In this document: piece by piece, positions 12,704-21,508 of the stretch
Layout of the letters: every line of letters starts with the position of its first letter
How positions within the stretch are numbered: position 1 is the first letter of the stretch
From: a virus
IMG/VR virus record: IMGVR_UViG_3300028388_001250
Coordinates: 1-34,071 of that record
DNA length: 34,071 nt
Reading direction: 5' to 3' (one strand)
The notes under the pieces: model-generated
Seen by the model: only the letters and a program-made list of their open reading frames with translations
Database searches by the model: none
What the model was told of the DNA's origin: nothing
Position numbers and translations under genes: made by a program

Positions 12704-12704
12704 G

Positions 12705-13178
12705 ATGCCTTTTACTGAACGCTGCTGGGGATGCGGCGAGGAAATCAAAGGTACTACGTATAGCCGTAATGGTGGCCTGTATTGCTACAACTGTTTTTGG
12801 GACAGGGAAGAGCAGCAGTCGGAATGCCAGAATTGTGGTGACGATGTCACCCTGAATTACGGAGAAGGGGACGACATGCTCTGTCGGGACTGTGCCCACA
12901 TGGCTGCCATGATGCGGGCACTCCCCATCCCGCCGAATGAGCGGGGAAAAGTGAAATCCGATGGGGGCAGTACGTCGTACTACGAAATCCCCCAAGACGC
13001 CACTGAACTTCGTCACCTGATATCCCACAAGGGCATGTCCTTTGCCCGAGGGAACATCTTCAAGGCCCTCTACCGCCTTGGGGAGAAGGAAGGGACCGAT
13101 GTTCTCTACGACCTGAACAAGATCAAGTTCTTCGCCGAGGAACTGATAGCGATGTATCATAAAGGGGAAAAGCTGTGA
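12705..13178 (+). CDS. zinc-ribbon / LIM-like small protein
   Basis: A 157-residue protein. The first 70 residues carry four Cys pairs: C-W-G-C, C-Y-N-C, C-Q-N-C and C-R-D-C, the last followed by His. That is enough for two zinc sites in a LIM-like or tandem zinc-ribbon layout. The rest is helical and charged and may bind a partner. ATG 12705 is chosen because the previous stop ends at 12703 and GGGAGGAG precedes it; a longer frame from 12546 only shadows the upstream gene. A DNA-, RNA- or protein-binding regulator is likely; nothing specifies which. The stop overlaps the next GTG start. Confidence 0.65.
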   Translation: MPFTERCWGCGEEIKGTTYSRNGGLYCYNCFWDREEQQSECQNCGDDVTLNYGEGDDMLCRDCAHMAAMMRALPIPPNERGKVKSDGGSTSYYEIPQDATELRHLISHKGMSFARGNIFKALYRLGEKEGTDVLYDLNKIKFFAEELIAMYHKGEKL

Positions 13179-13684
13179 CGACGCGTAAACAAACCATCGA
13201 CGAGTGCCTGATGGAATTCTTCAAATCCTTCGGGGCGTCTCTGGACATGCGGCTGTGGATCAAGCTGATCCGGGAGGAACTGGATGAGTTGGCGGATGCG
13301 TTGGAGGAGAACGACGACGAAGCCATCCTGAAGGAGTTTTCCGACCTCTGTTACGTCGTCGTGGGGCTGTCCACCCTCCTTCCGGGCGACGTACGGGCCA
13401 ATGACATCCTGCCGGAGGAAGAGGCTGATGAACTTCGCCTCCTGATGTTCAAAGTGAACGTCTCCAAGAAAGTGCTGAAGGAGTACTTCGACCCCGACAT
13501 CCTCGACGAGGCGTTCCACCGCGTGCACGAAAGCAACATGTCCAAGCTGGGGGAAGACGGCAAACCCCTGAAGCGGGAGGACGGAAAGATTCTCAAGGGT
13601 CCGAATTATAAAGCCCCAGACCTGTCGGACCTTGTCGAACAGGCCCAAGCGAGGCGGGAACGGTCTGAGGCATCAATCCAGTAA
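13175..13684 (+). CDS. mazG: MazG-like NTP pyrophosphohydrolase
   Basis: A 169-residue all-alpha protein. The metal-binding signature is E-E-L-D-E-L-A-D-A-L-E-E (about residues 32-43), then E-F-S-D-L-C-Y-V-V-V-G (about 54-64), the ExxE...ExxD pattern of MazG/dUTPase-like pyrophosphatases. Such enzymes cleave NTPs or dNTPs to NMP and pyrophosphate. In phages they are proposed to clean the nucleotide pool or to lower (p)ppGpp signalling. It starts with GTG 13175 overlapping the preceding stop and lies 12 bp before the reductase gene, so a nucleotide-metabolism role fits well. The C-terminal 50 residues (K-P-L-K-R-E-D-G-K) look like an extension outside the catalytic core. Confidence 0.82.
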   Translation: MTTRKQTIDECLMEFFKSFGASLDMRLWIKLIREELDELADALEENDDEAILKEFSDLCYVVVGLSTLLPGDVRANDILPEEEADELRLLMFKVNVSKKVLKEYFDPDILDEAFHRVHESNMSKLGEDGKPLKREDGKILKGPNYKAPDLSDLVEQAQARRERSEASIQ

Positions 13685-13696
13685 CGAGGCAGGGAA

Positions 13697-15379
13697 ATGC
13701 AGAAATACAAATCCAATCTCAATCCGATCTTCAGGAACAAGTTTTCGGAAGACATCTTCCACCTGAAGTACCGGCACGACGGGGCTGACACGTGGGATGA
13801 ACTGGCCCACACTCTGGCGCATGACGTGTGCGGGGAATTTCTCCCCCCGGACATGGTCGAGGAAATCGCGCAGATGATAGCCAAGATGTGGTTCATCCCC
13901 GGTGGGCGGTACCTGTACTATGCTGGTCGTCCCAACAAGTTCTTTAACAACTGCTATCTGCTTAAAGCAGAAGAGGACACGCGTGAGGATTGGGCCAACC
14001 TGTCGTGGAAGGCTGAGAGTTGTCTCATGACCGGTGGTGGGATCGGCGTGGACTACAGTGTCTACCGCCCATCCGGTTCGATCCTTGCCGGTACTGGTGG
14101 GGAGGCGTCCGGCCCCATACCGAAAATGCTGATGATCAACGAAATCGGTCGTCGAGTGATGCAGGGGGGATCACGCCGGTCGGCTATCTACGCCTCGCTG
14201 GCTGAGTCCCACGCCGATGTCATGGACTTCCTATCCGCCAAGGATTGGCACAGCATGCCCGTTGGCCGCACCGGGAAGAGCCTGTGGGATATCAAGCAGG
14301 ACGACTTCAACTTCCCCGCCCCCCTCGACTACACCAACATCTCGGTCAACTACGGTACCCGTTGGCTGATGGAGTACTACAAAAGCGGTGAAATTGGGGA
14401 CGTGTTCCGGAAGAACGTGGAGCAGGCCCTGCGTACGGCTGAACCGGGCTTCTCGTTTAACTTCTTTGAGAAGGAAACCGAAACCCTGCGTAACGCCTGC
14501 ACGGAAGTCACCAGTGCGGACGACAGCGACGTGTGCAATCTCGGGTCCATCAACCTGTCCCGTATTCCGGACATCGAAACGATGCGGACCGTGACCGAGT
14601 TGGCCACCCTATTCCTCCTCTGCGGCACCCTGAAGGCCAAGCTTCCCTACGATAAGGTGTACATGGTGCGGGAGAAGAACCGTCGTCTCGGCCTTGGTCT
14701 CATGGGCCTTCATGAATGGCTGATCCAGCGTGGCTACGATTACGAGGTGACGCCGGAGTTACATAACTGGCTGTACGTCTACGAGAAGGTGTCCAACGAC
14801 ACTTCCAAGAAATGGTCGCATGAATTGTCCATCAGTAGCCCGGTGGCTAACCGTGCCATCGCGCCTACCGGGTCCATCGGTATCCTCGCCGGTACGACCA
14901 CGGGCATCGAGCCTATTTTCGCAGTGGCGTACAAGCGTCGGTACCTGAAGGGTACCCGGTGGCACTACCAGTACGTGGTGGACAGCGCCGCGCAAGACCT
15001 GATTGAGCGGTACGATGTGAAGCCTGACAGTATTCAGTCGGCTCTTGATCTGGCGGCGTCCTATGAGCAGCGGATCAAGTTTCAGGCTGATGTGCAGGAC
15101 TACGTGGACATGTCCATCAGTTCCACCATCAACCTTCCGGCGTGGGGTACGAAGCATAACAACCCGGACACCGTCGAACCCTTCGCCCAGACCCTCGCCA
15201 AGTATGCACCACGCCTTCGCGGCTTCACCGCGTATCCGGATGGTGCCCGTGGGGGTCAACCTCTCACGTCTGTGCCGTACCATGAAGCCGTGGAGAAGCT
15301 GGGCGAAGAGTTTGAAGAACACGTGGAGACGCACGATATCTGCGATATCACCGGTACCGGGGGATCGTGCGGCGTGTAA
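13697..15379 (+). CDS. nrdJ: ribonucleotide reductase, probably class II (B12-dependent)
   Basis: A 560-residue catalytic subunit converting ribonucleotides to deoxyribonucleotides. The radical/active-site motif N266-A-C268-T-E270 is present. The redox pair is C86 (N-N-C-Y) and C280 (D-V-C-N-L-G-S-I-N-L). The phosphate loop A-P-T-G-S-I-G-I-L-A-G-T-T-T-G-I-E-P is typical of class II enzymes. C549 and C558 near the C-terminus can relay electrons from thioredoxin. No NrdB small-subunit gene or ATP-cone is nearby, and there is no class III glycyl-radical motif, which supports adenosylcobalamin dependence. It is shorter than usual NrdJ (about 700+ residues). The ATG has a GGCAGGGAA-type ribosome-binding site. 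Confidence 0.85.
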   Translation: MQKYKSNLNPIFRNKFSEDIFHLKYRHDGADTWDELAHTLAHDVCGEFLPPDMVEEIAQMIAKMWFIPGGRYLYYAGRPNKFFNNCYLLKAEEDTREDWANLSWKAESCLMTGGGIGVDYSVYRPSGSILAGTGGEASGPIPKMLMINEIGRRVMQGGSRRSAIYASLAESHADVMDFLSAKDWHSMPVGRTGKSLWDIKQDDFNFPAPLDYTNISVNYGTRWLMEYYKSGEIGDVFRKNVEQALRTAEPGFSFNFFEKETETLRNACTEVTSADDSDVCNLGSINLSRIPDIETMRTVTELATLFLLCGTLKAKLPYDKVYMVREKNRRLGLGLMGLHEWLIQRGYDYEVTPELHNWLYVYEKVSNDTSKKWSHELSISSPVANRAIAPTGSIGILAGTTTGIEPIFAVAYKRRYLKGTRWHYQYVVDSAAQDLIERYDVKPDSIQSALDLAASYEQRIKFQADVQDYVDMSISSTINLPAWGTKHNNPDTVEPFAQTLAKYAPRLRGFTAYPDGARGGQPLTSVPYHEAVEKLGEEFEEHVETHDICDITGTGGSCGV

Positions 15380-15412
15380 GGGGTGGTTCGTATCTAGTAA
15401 AGGACGGGTAAC

Positions 15413-15604
15413 ATGTCGGTTCAGGTTCTGGAACAAGCGTATGAGCAGGGTCGGAAGGCTTTCTTTGAAGGCAAGCTGACCCCGCCATACGGGTTCAACA
15501 CCCTTCCGGGGAAGGAATGGGTGAGGGGTTTCAACTCCTCGTTCTTTCTTAATCTGCAAACACTGAAAAAGGGCCAGAAGCCCTTGACTTCTGACCCTTC
15601 ATAA
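15413..15604 (+). CDS. RMF/CrpP-like small protein
   Basis: A 63-residue protein with A-Y-E-Q-G-R-K-A-F-F-E-G ... P-Y-G-F ... W-V-R-G-F. This follows the pattern AxxxGxxA..G..PY...W..G(W/F) of ribosome modulation factor and CrpP-like peptides. RMF dimerises 70S ribosomes by covering the anti-Shine-Dalgarno region; phage versions are common but their roles are unsettled. AAAGGACGGG precedes ATG 15413. It is the last gene of the rightward block, and its 3' end forms an imperfect hairpin. Confidence is moderate because the match is short. Confidence 0.6.
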   Translation: MSVQVLEQAYEQGRKAFFEGKLTPPYGFNTLPGKEWVRGFNSSFFLNLQTLKKGQKPLTSDPS

Positions 15605-15618
15605 GCTACCTATGAGTC

Positions 15619-15636
15619 GTGGGTTTGGTCACCCAC
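15619..15636. other. small hairpin between converging blocks
   Basis: GTGGGT/ACCCAC with a 6-nt loop, without a U-tract, located between the last rightward gene and the main terminator. It could aid termination from either side or mark a processing point. Confidence 0.35.
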
Positions 15637-15652
15637 TTCTGTTAGGTAAAGG

Positions 15653-15680
15653 CCCCCGGTTAGCGCCGGGGGTCTTTTTT
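15653..15680 (+). terminator. main terminator of the rightward block (partly bidirectional)
   Basis: CCCCCGG (15653-15659), a 6-nt loop, CCGGGGG (15666-15672), then TCTTTTTT. The T-run overlaps the stop codon of the leftward late gene ending at 15679. On the minus strand the same stem is followed by only a short U run, so it stops the late transcript less certainly. It lies exactly where the two convergent transcription units meet. Confidence 0.9.
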
Positions 15681-18600
15681 ATTGCACGCCCAACATCCGC
15701 ATCTCCTGTAGGACACGATCCTCCTGCGAAGACATGGCCCCACCCGGCGTCACCGGTCGTGCTGCGTACGGGTCTTCAGTGGCCTCCAGATTGTCTTCCG
15801 GCGGCTGTTCGATGGACGAGGGCAACGGGTAGTCGAATTCCATGACCGGAAGACCTGCGTTCACCATAGCCGTGTTAATCCGGCTAAGGGCAATACGCTG
15901 CTGGGAGACCGTGCCACGCAGGGCACCCATCAGGGCCTCCGGGTCTTGAACCAGCGCCACCATCGCGTCTACGGTTTTCGACTTCGGCAGCTTGTCGATG
16001 TACTTCTGGAAGGCCGAGGCAAGAAGCTGGGCGTTCTGAAGCTGGGCACCCGTGTTCCCGCTGTTGGGCAGGTATTGGGCCACGTTGGCACCTACAATCC
16101 GGCTCATGTTCCGGAGAACATCCCCAGTGTCGGCCACCACCTGATCCACGTTACCCGGTGCCCGTTTCACCACTTCCAGACGCATGGCCTCAGCAAGGAA
16201 GGTGTTAAGGGCGACGGCTTCGTCTTGGGTCAGAAGGCCGTTCTGCATCATCAGGTCGATAGGCGTGGCACCGGTAGCACTGGTGCCCCGGTTCAGGGCC
16301 GTGGCAAGTTTGGTGAAGTCCAAGGTGCCGTCCGGCATCGTGGCCTTGTCCAGTGCCCAATCCAACGTAGCCGAACGAAGACCGGACAGGGCCTCCGCAT
16401 CGCCCTGTGCGGCGTCCACCAGCTTCGTGAATTCAGCATCCGGGGTGTTGGAGGTTACCGCCTTTCCGGCGACCACCGAGGGGTCTTCGATGTCGGCAGC
16501 CTTACCATAGGTGCCGACCATGTTGTCGGCCACTTCCTGTGCCCCAGCGGCCTGCGCCAAATCCTGCTTGATACGCGGGAAGCCGTCCAGAAGTCCCTCG
16601 TTCTCCTGAAGGAAGCGACGGGCCTGCGACGGATCGATCTGCCCGGTGGTCGGATCACGCATATCCGAAATCCGGGAGCGGATGAAGGTTTCCTGATTTT
16701 TCCGCATCTCCGGAGTGTAACGGATATCCGCACCGGAGGTAGCCCGGTAGTCGTCCGCAAGACGGGGGCCGGATTGCAGTTCTTCAAAGCTGGCCTGCCG
16801 CCCGGTAGGCGTGGTGCTGTACGCCGTCTCCAGCATCTGTCCGGGACGGATACGGTTAGCCCCGGAGGCGTCACGGGCCAGTGCATCACCGGGGAAGTAC
16901 CGGGTAAAGGCGTCGTTCAACTCGCGGGAGAAGGTACGGGCCACATCGATATTGGCGTCCCCCAACTCAGCCAAGTCTTCCAACGCCCCCTCTGCCATCA
17001 GTTCGTAGATCGAGGCGTCCGAGAAGTTGTTCTGCGCACGGGCATCCCGAGCCATCGACAGCATGCGGGAGCGGAACGTGACGAGTTCACCGGAAGTGGT
17101 TCCGCGTGCCCGTTCAAAGGGCATATCGAGGGTACGCATCAGGCCTTCGATGTCTTCCCCGTATTCGATGGGGTCGATGGCGTTGATGTTGTTCACCATC
17201 CAATCAGACAGCGGCGGGGACTTCTCCGGGGGAAGGAGGCGTGCACGAACCGCCTCCCACGCCTTCATGACGTTGTCGCCAGAAGATTCGATGTTCTGGT
17301 CGATCACACCCCACAGGTTTTGCTCGATCTGGCGGGCTTCGCGCATAGCCCTCTCCAGAACGTCGTAGGCGGCCTGTGAGGCTTCTGCGGCATTCTCCCT
17401 GCCAAACTTCGATGCGGCCACCACCGCCTCGTCTTGGGCGTTCTCAACCACCATCCCAAGCATCGTACGGAAGTACTGCTGTCGCACCGCAGCGGAGGCT
17501 TCCGCCGCACCCTCGATCCCGGATTTGGCGATAACGTCAATCGATTCCCGCATCTGTTGCAGCGCATCAGCGATAGACTGTTCCCGCACCCCGGCAAAAC
17601 TGGCACGCCGACCGGCCAAGGCCCGCTCGATGGCCAGCAGTTCCTTGTTACCGGTAAGTTGACCAGCGGTCAGGCCTTGGCTGCCTGCCGGACGATTTTT
17701 AAGGGCGGCCTCCAGTTCATCAGCGACCTTTTCCGGATCGATGCCTTGGTCTCGCAGGGCTTTGATGATTGCGCCGGACGCGGCTGCGGAGGCACCTGCT
17801 TCGCCACCAAACCAAGTCTGAATGGTCCTCTGCATCCCGGAGAAGGCCTTGGTACCGGCGTACGTCAGGACACGGGTTGGGGAGACGACTGATCCAACAA
17901 ATTCCCCGGCCATCTGGGCGTATTCGTTGTCCGGGGCGAAGAGTTGTGCGAGGGCGGCACCCTGTGTAGCACCGACAGTCGCGGCCACCTCGTTGGCCAT
18001 GTACAGGCGCGGGTTGGTTATGGCGGCCTGTACGAACGGATGTGTGACGCCTACACCGGCTTTGGCGAGGGCGAAGGGGGTGAACATGGGGAGGAGGTTT
18101 TCCCCCACCACACGGCCCGCCTGTGCGGCCATACGGTACTCCGGCGGCAGGTCTTGGATGCTGCGGATCATGCGCAGGCCCATAGGCCGCATCAGGCCCC
18201 GCAGCCACTCCGATCCGCCCACCGGGTTATCTGAGGACAGCAGGAAGTCGTCGGGGTTTGTGCTAAGATCGGTACCGGCCACGTTATTGATGCCGCGACG
18301 AACCGCCCCTTCCGCCATAGCCAGACCGGCATTCGCCATATCTACGGGGAGACCGGTAAGCCCGGTGAGACCGTAGTTCACCCCGGCACCAGCCGCATCA
18401 ACCTGACCGATAAATCCGTCCGGCATCTGTTCCAGAGGCACACCACGCGACAGGACTGCCACGATGTCATCATCCGACACCCCGGCCTGTCTGGCTTCGG
18501 CGAAGCGAAATGGCTGCCCGTTCACTTCAAGGGTAGTGGTGCCGGAAGCTATCAGGCTATCTACAATCCGCTTAGAGGGGACGCCGTTCTCCATGTCCTG

Positions 18601-18774
18601 ACGTATACGGGCCGCATCGTACGGGCGAGGCTCTTCGGCCTGTACCGGCTCTGGTGCAGGTTCAGGGGTCGGTTCCGAAGCCGTAAGACTGTCTACCGGG
18701 ACCGCGTCCGCGAACGGGTCATCATCCTGTCCGACAACTACCGCGTCCGCAAACGGGTCAAATTCCTGTTCCAT
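15679..18774 (-). CDS. large internal virion / ejection protein
   Basis: A 1031-residue protein, last in the leftward late block. The N-terminus has two copies of D-P-F-A-D-A-V (near residues 6 and 20), then a Pro/Glu-rich linker. Residues ~125-330 contain hydrophobic Gly/Ala-rich segments (such as G-L-T-G-L-T-G-L-P-V). The remaining ~650 residues are almost entirely helical, Ala/Glu/Arg-rich and mostly without cysteine. Size, helicity and position match the large ejection proteins of podoviruses (T7 gp16-like in role), which enter the cell envelope during infection. No lysozyme motif is visible here; that domain is in the neighbouring gene. ATG 18774 follows the previous stop by one base; an upstream start at 18804 would lie inside that gene. 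Confidence 0.7.
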   Translation of the reverse strand: MEQEFDPFADAVVVGQDDDPFADAVPVDSLTASEPTPEPAPEPVQAEEPRPYDAARIRQDMENGVPSKRIVDSLIASGTTTLEVNGQPFRFAEARQAGVSDDDIVAVLSRGVPLEQMPDGFIGQVDAAGAGVNYGLTGLTGLPVDMANAGLAMAEGAVRRGINNVAGTDLSTNPDDFLLSSDNPVGGSEWLRGLMRPMGLRMIRSIQDLPPEYRMAAQAGRVVGENLLPMFTPFALAKAGVGVTHPFVQAAITNPRLYMANEVAATVGATQGAALAQLFAPDNEYAQMAGEFVGSVVSPTRVLTYAGTKAFSGMQRTIQTWFGGEAGASAAASGAIIKALRDQGIDPEKVADELEAALKNRPAGSQGLTAGQLTGNKELLAIERALAGRRASFAGVREQSIADALQQMRESIDVIAKSGIEGAAEASAAVRQQYFRTMLGMVVENAQDEAVVAASKFGRENAAEASQAAYDVLERAMREARQIEQNLWGVIDQNIESSGDNVMKAWEAVRARLLPPEKSPPLSDWMVNNINAIDPIEYGEDIEGLMRTLDMPFERARGTTSGELVTFRSRMLSMARDARAQNNFSDASIYELMAEGALEDLAELGDANIDVARTFSRELNDAFTRYFPGDALARDASGANRIRPGQMLETAYSTTPTGRQASFEELQSGPRLADDYRATSGADIRYTPEMRKNQETFIRSRISDMRDPTTGQIDPSQARRFLQENEGLLDGFPRIKQDLAQAAGAQEVADNMVGTYGKAADIEDPSVVAGKAVTSNTPDAEFTKLVDAAQGDAEALSGLRSATLDWALDKATMPDGTLDFTKLATALNRGTSATGATPIDLMMQNGLLTQDEAVALNTFLAEAMRLEVVKRAPGNVDQVVADTGDVLRNMSRIVGANVAQYLPNSGNTGAQLQNAQLLASAFQKYIDKLPKSKTVDAMVALVQDPEALMGALRGTVSQQRIALSRINTAMVNAGLPVMEFDYPLPSSIEQPPEDNLEATEDPYAARPVTPGGAMSSQEDRVLQEMRMLGVQ

Positions 18775-18775
18775 A

Positions 18776-21508
18776 TTACTGGCCTTTTTGGATGGTCTCA
18801 CCAACCCGGAAACGGGAAAGGGACGGGTACATCTGCCGCAACTCCTCCGTCACCACGATAGGCTGACCGGAGTTGTACTGTTCAATGGGAGAGAGGCCTT
18901 CGGTTGCCGGTGCAGTGGCCGGTTCCGTGCTGGTCATACCTTCCGGGGGAGAGGCAAGACCCCCGCCAAGGTAATCCCCGGAGGTTGCAGGCTGTCCTTC
19001 TTCCATCACTTCTTCCAGACGTATCCGGTAAGACCGGAAGTAATTGCGAAGCTGGATAATCGGGATCAGGGACGTAGCCGCCTTACTCCGTGTGGCATAA
19101 TTTTGTTCGCCATCAACCACACCCTGCAATTCCACAATTTTATCAGTCAGGATATTTTCGAGGTTGGTGAAATCCTCGATAGCACGGGCCGGACCAGCAG
19201 TGATGCTGTTTGGCGTAGGCATTGTCTTCAGGATTTCCTTTTTCAGCATCACGCTATCCCGGACACCGGGGAAGGCCGAGACCATCTGCATCATCGTGAG
19301 AGTACGCAGGCTTTTCAGTGCCCCCTCTGCTTCGCGGGCATCCGGGCTGAACGACCCCAAGTTGAAAGCGTCGGTAAAGGTGTTCATGATGTTGTTGAAG
19401 AACCCGCTGAAGCCCAACGCCTTGGTGGGGTCTTCCAAGGCACCGATCCGGGCACCGAAGCCAAGGGCCTCCTGTTTCTCCTGCGCGGTAATGGTGACGG
19501 ATTCACCGGTTTCGTCATCGACGAAGTAGCCGGTGTCCCCCGTCATAGGAACGTCTTTAGGTTCACCGGCAATGGTGGCCACGTTCTCGGGAACCCCGCT
19601 ATCGATGTAGGATTGCGTGATTGCGCCATCGATGCGGTGAAGAACCTGACCGGTACCCTTGTTGATGATCGTGATCCGGCCAGAGCCGTCGTTCCGAACG
19701 TCGATGGCACCAGTGGCCATGAGACGGGCAGTACGTTCATCCATACCCGCATCCATGAAGGCCCGGACCTTGGCTTCCGACGTAAGGTTCCCGGCAGCTT
19801 TCAGAGCCTCTTCACGCACCACACGCTGGGTGGTAAGCCACTGGGCGGCTTCCTCCTGCTTCGCCGGATCGGGCGAATTCAGCATGTCCATGTACTTCAC
19901 CAGATCAGCCGTGTAGTTGGAGGTGGTGTAGGTGCCGGACCCAGAATCAGTGGACGTGGTAGTCTCCCATGTCCGCTTAAATTCCTGAAGCATCTGGATT
20001 TGCTGCCGGTTAGACGCCTGCCGGAATTCGTCGGACTGCGTCAGGGCACGCAGGGCAATGCCTTCCGCATCGGTGTCTGCCGTAGTGACCGCCTGCTGGT
20101 CTTTCACAAGCTGTTCGCCGAGGGCCATGATCTTGTCGGCTTGCTCCTGCTTACCGTTATCCACGGCTTCGGCGGCAAGTTGACGATAGTTTTTCGAGTC
20201 AACCTTGCCGAGGTTCATGTAGTCCGGCTCGTTTTCCAGCTTCTCGGAATTCACGTAGTCCATACCAAGGTCGGTGATGACCTTGGCCATCTCTTCATCA
20301 CCGGCCTGCCGTGCGGCAGCGGCGTAGGACCGGTAGTTATCCCCCGTGACCTTAGTCAGGTCTCTCCACGGGTGTTCGTCCTTGTCCTCTTCACCGGTGC
20401 CATAAATACGGTCGTACGTCTCACCCAGTTCCTTGATGGCGTTTGCCTGTTCCGTGTTGCCGTTGCGACGTGCTTCGGCTTCAAGGGAACGCCAGTTGTC
20501 CTTGCCCACGTTGGACAGGTCCATCCAATCGTATTCGTTCGTTTCCGGACGAAGGCGAATACGGGGCGGCCCCTCGTAGCCCGACGAGGTGGATTGCGTG
20601 GTCGTGGTGCCTCCTTGAGCCGGGGCAGCCTGTCCACCCGCCTGCGGCTGCACGGGGGTGCCCATATCCAGAATACCTGCCGTGGTATCCACGGGACCGG
20701 TGACTGCCTCGCTACCCATGCCATCCGGAACAAGGTCACTGACAAAAGTATTGTAGGCCCCGGTAGCGTAGGCGACACGCTTTTCGAGATGGGGGTCACC
20801 GGGAATCCAGTATTCTTTGGTCAGGATGGCCGTAGCCTCCGCAACACTGGAAGCGGAATTGGCGGATTCATACGTATCCGCGTACTTAGTACGCAGTTCC
20901 CAATCGTAGAAACTAAGTTGCGTATCGATGTTCCACGGGTCCAGCCCCCGCTCTTTCGCAAACCGGTTCAGAAGCTGCCAGCGTCCGGCAGGTTCGTTCC
21001 ACTGGCCGATACCCTTCGACGCCCCGTTATCCCCAACTGCACGGGGGTTAATCTGGATACCCTCGTCGGTGCTTTCCTGCATGAAGTTACCTACCGAGGC
21101 CGCCGCCAATTCCGGGGTGAAGCCATAGGTGTTAACCAGTTCGTTGAAGACGTAGGAGACGTTGTCCCCGTACTCCCCGGAATAGGGCTGGGTATTCCCA
21201 AAGCTACCGGTGCCACCGCCCTCAAAAGTCATGCGCGGGTAGTTCGTTTCAAACCAATCGTAGCCACGCGTCTCGATAAGCTGGGCCACACGGGGGCGGT
21301 AGGACGGGTCGATATCATACGTGGACATCGCCATTTCGATGTCCTTACGCAGTTTCGCGTCCTTCTCTTGCTGTTCCTTGAAGTAAGTAAGGTTCTTCAG
21401 TTCCAGTTCGCGTTCAAAGGCTTTCTGGTCCCGTTCCTCGATCCACTTCTGCTTCTGCTGATCGTCGTAGAACGAATTCAGCGCAACACCCAGCCCCATC
21501 ATACTCAT
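18776..21508 (-). CDS. internal virion protein with tail-lysozyme domain
   Basis: A 910-residue virion protein. Residues 1-65 are a charged helix. Residues ~117-250 match the phage tail lysozyme (Phage_lysozyme2) pattern: A-A-A-S-V-G-N-F-M-Q-E145-S, N-P-R-A-V-G-D, G-I-G-Q-W, then a D-T-Q-L-S-F...E-L segment; E145 is the likely catalytic acid. A Gly/Thr/Gln linker (270-320) follows. Next come three related ~40-residue units at ~326-366, 379-418 and 429-468, each with D/N-L-x-K/N-V...N-(Y/W)-R...A-E/A-A. The rest is helical. The domain would locally open peptidoglycan during genome entry. The gene starts in a TAATG overlap with the preceding one. Confidence 0.82.
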   Translation of the reverse strand: MSMMGLGVALNSFYDDQQKQKWIEERDQKAFERELELKNLTYFKEQQEKDAKLRKDIEMAMSTYDIDPSYRPRVAQLIETRGYDWFETNYPRMTFEGGGTGSFGNTQPYSGEYGDNVSYVFNELVNTYGFTPELAAASVGNFMQESTDEGIQINPRAVGDNGASKGIGQWNEPAGRWQLLNRFAKERGLDPWNIDTQLSFYDWELRTKYADTYESANSASSVAEATAILTKEYWIPGDPHLEKRVAYATGAYNTFVSDLVPDGMGSEAVTGPVDTTAGILDMGTPVQPQAGGQAAPAQGGTTTTQSTSSGYEGPPRIRLRPETNEYDWMDLSNVGKDNWRSLEAEARRNGNTEQANAIKELGETYDRIYGTGEEDKDEHPWRDLTKVTGDNYRSYAAAARQAGDEEMAKVITDLGMDYVNSEKLENEPDYMNLGKVDSKNYRQLAAEAVDNGKQEQADKIMALGEQLVKDQQAVTTADTDAEGIALRALTQSDEFRQASNRQQIQMLQEFKRTWETTTSTDSGSGTYTTSNYTADLVKYMDMLNSPDPAKQEEAAQWLTTQRVVREEALKAAGNLTSEAKVRAFMDAGMDERTARLMATGAIDVRNDGSGRITIINKGTGQVLHRIDGAITQSYIDSGVPENVATIAGEPKDVPMTGDTGYFVDDETGESVTITAQEKQEALGFGARIGALEDPTKALGFSGFFNNIMNTFTDAFNLGSFSPDAREAEGALKSLRTLTMMQMVSAFPGVRDSVMLKKEILKTMPTPNSITAGPARAIEDFTNLENILTDKIVELQGVVDGEQNYATRSKAATSLIPIIQLRNYFRSYRIRLEEVMEEGQPATSGDYLGGGLASPPEGMTSTEPATAPATEGLSPIEQYNSGQPIVVTEELRQMYPSLSRFRVGETIQKGQ

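Noticed and set aside
12546-12704. Longer upstream start for the zinc-ribbon gene
   Set aside because: The extra 53 codons overlap the preceding gene in another frame and give an Arg/Ser-rich translation; ATG 12705 has a proper ribosome-binding site.
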